In this document: positions 6,712 to 11,845 of the stretch, one piece after another
Position numbering within the stretch: the stretch's first letter is position 1
Layout of the letters: each line of letters begins with the position of its first letter
Assembly: GCA_002316235.1 (NCBI GenBank)
Contig: DCDD01000170.1
Coordinates: 1-11,845 of the forward strand
Length of the DNA: 11,845 bases
Origin: Bacteroidales bacterium UBA1064
GTDB taxonomy: Bacteria > Bacteroidota > Bacteroidia > Bacteroidales > Tenuifilaceae
Direction of reading: 5' to 3'
Notes under the pieces: model-generated
What the model was told of the DNA's origin: nothing
What the model saw: only the letters and a program-made list of their open reading frames with translations
Database searches by the model: none
Made by a program: the position numbers and the translations under genes

Positions 6712-7587
6712 TTAAAAGTAGCTTACAGCACGACCATAAATATCTGAAAGAAGGTTGTTTGCCAGTCTGCTTGCTCCCAGCCTGAACAGGTCGGGGGATA
6801 GCCAAGACGAACCCAAAACCTGTTCAACGATGGTATAGTAAACCAGGGCTTCGGAAGAAGTTACAACGCCGCCTGCAGGCTTAATGCCAACTTTACGGTT
6901 TGTTTTTTCAAAGTACTCTTTAATTGCGGTACACATAACAAAAACGGCCTCGGGTGTAGCTGCGGGTTCAAGCTTTCCTGTAGATGTTTTTATGAAATCG
7001 GCTCCAGCCTCCATAGCTAAAAAAGAAGCCAGCTTTATTTCTTTCAGCGAAGGAAGGGCTCCCGTTTCCAGTATTACCTTAACATGAATATCGCCAGCAG
7101 TTTCCTTTATTTGTTTTACCTCGCTGAAAACGCTATACAGATCTCCCTGTAGAAAAGATCCCACCGGAATAACCACATCAATCTCGTCAGCCCCCTGGCC
7201 AATAGTCATCCTACATTCAGAAAGTTTAATCTCCAAAAAGGTTTGCGACGAAGGAAATCCTGCGGCAACGGAGGCAATCTTAACCCCTTTAGCTTTTAGG
7301 TTCTCCTTTACGGATGATACTAGTGTTGGATATACGCAAATTGCAGCCACGCTTGGCATTTCAGGAAAATCAACAGTGAAGCCGTTAACTTTTTCAGCAA
7401 ATTGTTTCCCTCTTTCAGCAGTGTCTGTTGTGTTTAAGGTTGTTAGGTCAATCGAGCCAAAACAAGCCTTCAACTTATCGGTATCACCAAGCCGGGAAAG
7501 TGCGAGATCCTTAATTCGTGCCAAATGGCGCCCGACTTCTTCCCCATTAACCTCAAGGTTAAATTTATCTTCAACAAAAAAATCCAT
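6712..7587 (-). CDS. deoC: Deoxyribose-phosphate aldolase
   Basis: DeoC reversibly cleaves 2-deoxyribose 5-phosphate to glyceraldehyde 3-phosphate and acetaldehyde, the last step of deoxynucleoside catabolism, in the cytosol. All class I aldolase landmarks are present in this 291-residue protein: SIDLTTL (45-51) at the start of the barrel, GADEIDVVIP (132-141) with D137 matching the catalytic Asp102 of E. coli, ADFIKTSTGK (196-205) with Schiff-base Lys200, and GIKPAGGV (234-241) with Lys236 matching Lys201. The phosphate-binding RLGASRLAN is at 269-277. It is longer than the roughly 220-260 residues of many family members because of an N-terminal extension of about 35-40 residues. It follows the mazG-like gene by 38 bases and may also have its own promoter, with a -7 box overlapping the mazG stop. 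Confidence 0.96.
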   Translation of the reverse strand: MDFFVEDKFNLEVNGEEVGRHLARIKDLALSRLGDTDKLKACFGSIDLTTLNTTDTAERGKQFAEKVNGFTVDFPEMPSVAAICVYPTLVSSVKENLKAKGVKIASVAAGFPSSQTFLEIKLSECRMTIGQGADEIDVVIPVGSFLQGDLYSVFSEVKQIKETAGDIHVKVILETGALPSLKEIKLASFLAMEAGADFIKTSTGKLEPAATPEAVFVMCTAIKEYFEKTNRKVGIKPAGGVVTSSEALVYYTIVEQVLGSSWLSPDLFRLGASRLANNLLSDIYGRAVSYF

Positions 7588-7620
7588 ACTGTATAAAATA
7601 TTAAAAGTTCGGTTATGCTA

Positions 7621-7628
7621 CAAAGTTA
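7621..7628 (-). promoter_or_regulatory. -7 promoter box for deoC, overlapping the mazG stop
   Basis: TAACTTTG matches TAnnTTTG. Its first three bases are the TAA stop codon of the mazG-like gene. It ends 33 bases before the deoC ATG. No TTG is found at the -33 distance, so it may be weak or need an activator. Confidence 0.4.
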
Positions 7629-7952
7629 AAATAACTTGGGGTTATTTTTGTGCCTCTGGGAGTCTCTTTGTGTTTTTTTTTCAATATTTTTCTCAAATGC
7701 TTCAGAAAGGGATACCCCTGTTTGATTGGCCAGGCAAATTAAAACAAAAAGAACATCCGCCATTTCGTCGGATAAGCCATCGGCGCTTTCGTTATCTTTA
7801 AAAGACTGCTCGCCAAATTTGCGGGCAATAATCCTTGCCAGCTCGCCGACTTCTTCCATCAGAAGCACGGTGTTTGTCAGCTCACTAAAGTACCTCACGC
7901 CGTGATCCCTAATCCAGGAGTCAACTTCCTTCTGTGCCTCTTCGAATGTCAT
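7626..7952 (-). CDS. MazG-like nucleotide pyrophosphohydrolase
   Basis: This 108-residue, all-helical protein is a single-domain MazG-type enzyme of the all-alpha NTP pyrophosphatase superfamily, which hydrolyses (d)NTPs to monophosphates and pyrophosphate and is often a house-cleaning enzyme for non-canonical nucleotides. The magnesium-binding motif is intact: MEEVGELAR (E33/E34 and E37) followed by SDEMADVLF (E63 and D66), fitting ExxE...ExxD. The basic C-terminal tail (KKTQRDSQRHKNN) is unlike the core and may be flexible. Start ATG 7952 lies two bases after the dtd stop, giving TGA-AA-ATG; a TTG at 7958 would overlap dtd but is less likely. This spacing indicates translational coupling with dtd. 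Substrate preference cannot be read from the sequence. Confidence 0.93.
   Translation of the reverse strand: MTFEEAQKEVDSWIRDHGVRYFSELTNTVLLMEEVGELARIIARKFGEQSFKDNESADGLSDEMADVLFVLICLANQTGVSLSEAFEKNIEKKTQRDSQRHKNNPKLF
7628..7648. terminator. Perfect AT-rich hairpin over the mazG 3' end
   Basis: AAAATAAC-TTGGG-GTTATTTT on the plus strand has perfect 8-base arms with a five-base loop. On the transcribed (minus) strand the stem covers the last codons of the mazG-like gene and ends on the first base of its stop codon, with TTTT closing the 3' arm. It could be a weak terminator or an attenuating or processing hairpin between mazG and deoC. It is not a classical GC-rich stem. Confidence 0.35.
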
Positions 7953-7954
7953 TT

Positions 7955-8410
7955 TCAAAATTCTTTATTTTTAGAATCTATCACTATAGTTACAGGGCCA
8001 CTGTTTACTAATGAAACCTCCATCATTTTTCCAAAAACCCCAGCAGCGATTTTAGAGCCCAGCTCGATCTCCAATAAATTTAAGAATCTGTTGTAAAACA
8101 ATATGGCCAACGAAGATGGAGCGGCGCGCACATATGATGGTCGGCAACCCTTTTTAGTGCTGGCGTGAAGGGTAAACTGACTCACCACTAGTATTTCTCC
8201 GGATATATCCTTAATGCTAAGGTTCATGGTTTCAGTTTCATCATCAAATATTCGCAGCTTGCAAATTTTTGAGGCCATCCATTGTAAATCCTCTTCCGAT
8301 TCCTCCACTTCAAAACCACAAAGGACCAATAAGCCCTTGTGTATGCAGCCAACTTCATGATTGTTTACTTCCACCTTAGCACTTTTAACACGCTGAATAA
8401 CTACTCTCAT
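7955..8410 (-). CDS. dtd: D-aminoacyl-tRNA deacylase
   Basis: Dtd hydrolyses D-amino acids mischarged onto tRNA (and glycine from tRNA-Ala), working in the cytosol as a dimer. The 151-residue length is typical (about 145-150). The start MRVVIQRVKSAKVEV is characteristic. SQFTLHA (77-83) and NSGPVT (136-141) are the two active-site motifs, the latter carrying the Gly-cisPro element that rejects L-amino acids. GCRPSYVRAAP (88-98) is the intervening conserved loop. ATG 8410 is the only sensible start. It is the first gene of a compact dtd-mazG-deoC set. No clean TAnnTTTG lies upstream; only a one-base-longer TAGTTTTTG (8469-8461) is seen. Confidence 0.97.
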   Translation of the reverse strand: MRVVIQRVKSAKVEVNNHEVGCIHKGLLVLCGFEVEESEEDLQWMASKICKLRIFDDETETMNLSIKDISGEILVVSQFTLHASTKKGCRPSYVRAAPSSLAILFYNRFLNLLEIELGSKIAAGVFGKMMEVSLVNSGPVTIVIDSKNKEF

Positions 8411-8544
8411 GGTACTAATAGTTAAAAATTATTCCATTTGAAAATTTGTGAATCTACGCACAAAAACTATGTATATCGTTTTGATTTTTTATATTTGATT
8501 CATTATATGCACCTTATCGTTTTATAATTTAATAATATATTTAA

Positions 8545-9495
8545 CTAAGAATAAATACTTACCAAAAAATGGTAAACCAAAGGTAGTGAGATGATGCTAA
8601 AGATGGTAGAGATAAATAAGTTCCCTGTTGCTAGTACATGGCTTCCGCCGTAACGTCTAGACATTACTACAACAATCGTCTGGCAAGGCATAGCTGCCTG
8701 CATAACCAAAACGACAAATGCCTCTATTGATAGGTTTAAATTAAACGACCTTCTGAGAAAAGAGTATATAAAACCTAGTAGTAAAGGGACAATTATTAAC
8801 TTGTTGATTGTAAGAACATAAATACTTGTAGTTTTAAAAGTTGATTTCAAGTTCATGCCGGCCAGCAGCGCTCCAATATAAACCATGGAGAGCGGGCTGG
8901 TACATTTGCCAAGACTCGAAATTGGCTCTAGGATAAAAGCAGGTAGTTTAACCTTTAACACCATGAGCAGGATGCCGAGCAGCAGGGCAATTGTGTTTAT
9001 ATTAAAAAAATTACCCAATTTGGATTTTTGAACTCCCGCACTTAGCTTATAGGTTCCATAGGTATAGGTAATAAAATTGGAAGCCAGCTGGTAAACGGAA
9101 GCATAAAAAACTCCTACCCCGTTAGGAAAGAGGGCATCAAATAAAGGAAAACCCAGAAAAACAATATTTCCAAACATGGTATGAAGAACATGCACGGTTG
9201 AGTCAGATGGAGATAACTTTTGTGCTCTGGCAGACAACGTTCCTGCCATATACAGAACACCAATATTTACAAAAGTCAGAACAAATAGCCATAAACCGTT
9301 TACAAGAAGTCGGGGGTTGCTTTCGAGTTTGAGAAAGGTGGAAACAATCAATAAGGGAAGAGTAACATCAATAATTAATCGTGATAGGAAATCTTTCCCC
9401 TCGTCATTAATAATTTTCCTCCACGAGGCAATTGCTCCAATTACAGCTAAAACTATAAAGGCAAGGAGTTGATTAATTATAATATGGGATTCCAT
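8545..9495 (-). CDS. AEC (auxin efflux carrier) family transporter
   Basis: This 316-residue inner-membrane protein has about ten hydrophobic segments arranged as two five-helix halves joined by a short polar stretch (about residues 152-162), as in the AEC/Mem_trans family of secondary carriers. The first half contains LIIDVTLPLLIVSTF, with the helix-breaking proline of the crossover site. The second half contains VLVMQAAMPCQTIVVVMSRRYGG, the equivalent motif near the end. Bacterial members with known substrates move dicarboxylates such as malate, but substrate cannot be deduced here. It is monocistronic by appearance: its own -7 box lies upstream and a 134-base AT-rich gap separates it from dtd downstream. 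ATG 9495 is placed 20 bases after the box. Confidence 0.92.
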   Translation of the reverse strand: MESHIIINQLLAFIVLAVIGAIASWRKIINDEGKDFLSRLIIDVTLPLLIVSTFLKLESNPRLLVNGLWLFVLTFVNIGVLYMAGTLSARAQKLSPSDSTVHVLHTMFGNIVFLGFPLFDALFPNGVGVFYASVYQLASNFITYTYGTYKLSAGVQKSKLGNFFNINTIALLLGILLMVLKVKLPAFILEPISSLGKCTSPLSMVYIGALLAGMNLKSTFKTTSIYVLTINKLIIVPLLLGFIYSFLRRSFNLNLSIEAFVVLVMQAAMPCQTIVVVMSRRYGGSHVLATGNLFISTIFSIISLPLVYHFLVSIYS

Positions 9496-9515
9496 TCCAT
9501 AATTTTCTGGTTAGG

Positions 9516-9523
9516 CAAAAGTA
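9516..9523 (-). promoter_or_regulatory. -7 promoter box for the AEC transporter gene
   Basis: TACTTTTG on the minus strand matches TAnnTTTG and ends 20 bases before ATG 9495. No TTG lies at the usual upstream distance. The implied leader is about 15 bases. Confidence 0.5.
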
Positions 9524-9619
9524 TTTAAAAAGTGGGATTCTCTCGTTTGGAATTATTGGGAAATTAGGGAAGGGTCATCCATGTTGAATATTCTATAAAG
9601 CGTTAGGTTGATGACAAGA

Positions 9620-9674
9620 CAGGAAACACTCCTGCAAGTCAACTTGCACAAACCCGCAGGAACATCCGGTTTTT
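9620..9674. repeat. Cluster of overlapping short inverted repeats
   Basis: Within about 55 bases lie CAGGA-AACAC-TCCTG (9620-9634), TGCAAGT-CA-ACTTGCA (9633-9648) and CCTGC...GCAGG (9631-9660). A partial copy of the first repeat (AGGAACATCC) follows, then CCGGTTTTT. The arms overlap, so different hairpins are mutually exclusive. This GC-richer patch stands out from its AT-rich surroundings. It lies between the rhomboid stop (9787) and the AEC promoter and could act as a terminator region for the rhomboid gene or be a REP-like dispersed repeat. Confidence 0.5.
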
Positions 9675-9786
9675 AACGCAAGTTTGTAGAAGCTAAAATG
9701 GCTGTTCAATTTTCTTAACCTCGATGTTTAAAGCATTCGAACAAATGTATTTGTAACCAAAAACCAATTTTTGTACAGAAAAAATA

Positions 9787-10416
9787 CTACAAATTTTCTG
9801 GTGTATTTTCATCCTCTTCCTGTTCCCAGCTCCAGACTTTTCTAGGTGGTCCCTGATTTCGAAATAATATTGCAGCAATTAGACCGCTAATACCGCCAAA
9901 AAGATGATACTCCCACGAAATTGCTGGATAAACCGGAAGAATTCCCCATATTAACCCACCATAAAAAAACACCACAATCAACGAAATTGCCATAAGTCTT
10001 TGATCATGCCTTACCACACCACTAAAGAAAAGAAACGAGGCCAATCCATAAATGAGACCGCTAGCCCCAATGTGGTAGCTGTCCCTGGCTCCAACCCAAA
10101 CCATTAGCCCACTTGTAATCCAAATAAACAATATTACCTTATATGATAGGTCTCTATAAAAATATAGTAATCCAATAAGTAAGAATAAAAGCGATAACGA
10201 ATTACTTATCAGATGGTTGAAATCTGAATGGATTAATGGTGAAAAAATTATTCCAGGCAGTCCGTTTATTTGTCTAGGAAAAACACCCAGCCTATAGAGT
10301 GAAATACCCTCAACTATTTCAAAGATTTTAATGCACCAAAGCGCTACAATGAAAATAAGCGATACAAAAAGGCTGATGCAAAAACGTTTGCGTTCGATGC
10401 TCCTGTTTTCGTTCAT
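9787..10416 (-). CDS. Rhomboid family intramembrane serine protease
   Basis: The 209-residue protein is a compact six-helix rhomboid, an inner-membrane protease that cuts transmembrane helices of other proteins. The catalytic serine is in HIGASGLIYG (S119) and the catalytic histidine in WEYHLFGGISG (H171). The oxyanion-side residues H68 and N72 in IHSDFNHLISN correspond to GlpG H150 and N154. There is no GlpG-type N-terminal domain; the C-terminus is a short acidic tail (EQEEDENTPENL). I chose ATG 10416 (MNENRSIERKRF) over the longer frame start at 10539, because the extra 41 residues do not resemble rhomboid sequence and would overlap the stop of the phosphatase gene. It begins 94 bases after that stop, with no TAnnTTTG box between, so co-transcription is likely. 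The substrate is unknown. Confidence 0.92.
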   Translation of the reverse strand: MNENRSIERKRFCISLFVSLIFIVALWCIKIFEIVEGISLYRLGVFPRQINGLPGIIFSPLIHSDFNHLISNSLSLLFLLIGLLYFYRDLSYKVILFIWITSGLMVWVGARDSYHIGASGLIYGLASFLFFSGVVRHDQRLMAISLIVVFFYGGLIWGILPVYPAISWEYHLFGGISGLIAAILFRNQGPPRKVWSWEQEEDENTPENL

Positions 10417-10510
10417 GTTGATGGTGTGGGTATTGGAAATTTTAAGTTGTAGGGATGTTGTATCGGGGATTTTCAACAGTCCGAAAATTTTCTTAAATAA
10501 TATTTGGGCT

Positions 10511-11845
10511 CTATACCTGAAATCCCCAAACAAGCACATCGTCGAGTTGCGGGGTTCTATTCATCCACTGCAAAAATTTCTTTTCGATTATATCTACCTT
10601 AACATTACCCTTCATATTAGGACTATCCGCAACTATCTGCATGAATTGCTTTCGCGTGAATTTTTTACGTGATTCGCCACCAAGTTGGTCAAAAAAACCA
10701 TCGGAGGATAAGTAAACCCAGTCCCCATGATTAAGCTGAATGTTTTGAAGTGAAAAGCCCGATGCTGAGTGGCTAAAGTTTGTGCCAAGGGTAATAGAGT
10801 CGGGTTTTACTTCTTCAACGGAATTCCCCTTTTGGATAAAAATAGGAATAAGCGCTCCAGAATAGCTCAGTAAAAGCGATTCGGTATCAAAAGTACAAAC
10901 AGCTATGTCCATGCTGTTTTTCAGAACCTGCTCTCCTGTTGACTTATTTAATCTATTAATGAGAGTACGATTTATGAAAGTTAGTATTTTATCAGGAGAG
11001 TAAAGGTGTTGTTCGTTAATGGCTTGATTCAGAATGTTAATACCTATTGTGCTCATAAAAGCACCCGGGACGCCATGTCCAGTGCAGTCGGCTAGAGCCA
11101 GAAAAACCAGGTTATCCCTTCGGGTTAACCAGCAAAAATCTCCACTAACAATATCTTTAGGCTTGCTGTAAATAAACGCATCTAAGAAAATGGATAGCAT
11201 ATCGCTCAAGCTGGGTTGAATTGACTCATGTATTTTTTCTGCATACCTAATGCTATCTGTAATATTTTCGATGTAGCTCTCAATAATCTTATGCGCCTCT
11301 TCAAGATTTTTATTTTTTTGCTCGATAAAGGCCTGGTTGCTTTCTATTTTAATTTTTTGTTGTTCAATTTCTTCCTTTTGAATTTCAAGGAGCCGATTTT
11401 TATCCTCAATCTCCTTAATTTGATCGGATAGAACAATGTTTGATTTTACCTTTGTTCTCCATGCAAACAGAGAAACAATAACAACTAAAGAGCTTAGTAC
11501 AAGTCCAATAATGAGAGCATTTTTCTGTGCGTTATTCTTTTCAAGTTCTTTTTGCTTTAGTGCCTGTTCTTGCAGCAAGTAGCTAATTTCCTTTTCCTTT
11601 TTTTCGGTTTCGTAAATTGTCTGTATTGTTGAAAGATGTCGTGCATTTTTCTCGTTTAAAAGGCTGTCTTTGAACCGTGAAGCGTTCTTATAGCTAAGTA
11701 ACGCCGATAAATAATCTGATTTTTGAACAAAGTAATCCGAGTATGCTTCATAGGCAGACTGGAGATGCCAAGGGCTTCCTATTTGTTGGGCTATGGTAAT
11801 TGTGCTGTCCAGGTAGATTTTTGCCTTGTCAATTTTTTTTAGGGC
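10511..11845 (-). CDS. TPR, transmembrane, coiled-coil, SpoIIE-type PP2C phosphatase; 5' end cut by window edge
   Basis: The frame stays open to the right edge, so the 444 visible residues are the C-terminal part. Visible residues 1-70 look like TPR helices (HLQSAYEAYSDYFVQK, then DYLSALLSYKNA). A Lys/Glu-rich linker precedes a membrane segment (about 110-129, ALIIGLVLSSLVVIVSLFAW). A coiled coil rich in Glu, Lys and Gln follows to about 200. The rest is a SpoIIE-type PP2C domain: PKDIVSGDFCW, ADCTGHGVPGAFMS, SDGFFDQ and the final QLDDVLVWGF keep the metal-binding Asp residues. Such phosphatases usually dephosphorylate anti-sigma-factor antagonists in partner-switching pathways; no partner gene is in view. 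The TPRs probably face the periplasm and the phosphatase the cytosol, as in related Bacteroidetes proteins with an N-terminal signal, but that N-terminus is not visible. A rhomboid gene follows 94 bases downstream. Confidence 0.9.
   Translation of the reverse strand, partial: ALKKIDKAKIYLDSTITIAQQIGSPWHLQSAYEAYSDYFVQKSDYLSALLSYKNASRFKDSLLNEKNARHLSTIQTIYETEKKEKEISYLLQEQALKQKELEKNNAQKNALIIGLVLSSLVVIVSLFAWRTKVKSNIVLSDQIKEIEDKNRLLEIQKEEIEQQKIKIESNQAFIEQKNKNLEEAHKIIESYIENITDSIRYAEKIHESIQPSLSDMLSIFLDAFIYSKPKDIVSGDFCWLTRRDNLVFLALADCTGHGVPGAFMSTIGINILNQAINEQHLYSPDKILTFINRTLINRLNKSTGEQVLKNSMDIAVCTFDTESLLLSYSGALIPIFIQKGNSVEEVKPDSITLGTNFSHSASGFSLQNIQLNHGDWVYLSSDGFFDQLGGESRKKFTRKQFMQIVADSPNMKGNVKVDIIEKKFLQWMNRTPQLDDVLVWGFQV

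Noticed and set aside
8474..8523. Direct repeat TATCGTTTT (8474-8482 and 8515-8523) in the dtd-AEC gap
   Set aside because: Nine bases in highly AT-rich DNA repeat easily by chance; nothing else supports an origin or binding array.
10417..10539. Longer rhomboid start at 10539
   Set aside because: It overlaps the end of the phosphatase gene in another frame, and the added residues show no rhomboid features; ATG 10416 leads directly into the first membrane helix.
1..11845. CRISPR array, insertion sequence, phage, toxin-antitoxin or defence genes
   Set aside because: I looked for regularly spaced repeats, transposase motifs and terminal inverted repeats, and known defence motifs, and found none; the window is mainly housekeeping.

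Overview
This is an AT-rich, chromosomal, mostly housekeeping stretch from a member of the Bacteroidota (Bacteroidetes), probably Bacteroidales or a related order. Three things point there. Six starts (five protein genes and the tRNA) are preceded by a TAnnTTTG box, the Bacteroidetes -7 promoter element, and none of these leaders shows an obvious Shine-Dalgarno sequence. The pairing of a GT9 glycosyltransferase with a DUF4254 protein and the dtd-mazG-deoC order fit that phylum as I know it. The 3' ends lack an encoded tRNA CCA. The assignment is inferred from these signs, not from a search.

Layout. 1-374 (minus): 5' part of a dCMP deaminase gene running off the left edge. 482-565 (minus): tRNA-Leu(CAA) with a good promoter just upstream. 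744-1655 (minus): YitT-family membrane protein with a C-terminal DUF2179 domain. 1656-2265: the longest gap, holding a protein-like remnant (1862-2041) next to very AT-rich DNA. 2266-3940 (minus): DUF4254 gene overlapping a GT9 (heptosyltransferase-type) gene. 4207-5454 (minus): U32 'peptidase' family RNA-hydroxylation protein. 5455-5704: divergent promoter region with a striking dyad. 5705-6610 (plus): the only clear plus-strand gene, a sugar-phosphate nucleotidyltransferase. 6712-8410 (minus): dtd, mazG-like and deoC in a compact cluster. 8545-9495 (minus): AEC-family transporter. 9496-9786: a gap with a cluster of short inverted repeats. 9787-10416 (minus): rhomboid protease. 10511-11845 (minus): 3' part of a TPR / transmembrane / coiled-coil / SpoIIE-type PP2C phosphatase running off the right edge.

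How the genes fit together. Several act in nucleotide or translation hygiene: dCMP deaminase supplies dUMP, a MazG-like enzyme probably removes unwanted NTPs, DeoC recycles deoxyribose 5-phosphate, Dtd removes D-amino acids from tRNA, and the U32 protein probably modifies tRNA or rRNA. The GT9/DUF4254 pair and the nucleotidyltransferase suggest surface glycan synthesis. The phosphatase-rhomboid end suggests membrane-linked signalling, but no partner is visible here. I found no CRISPR array, insertion sequence, phage gene or defence system, and nothing that amounts to a clearly new multi-gene system. The most interesting observations are small regulatory-looking structures and the unexplained remnant.
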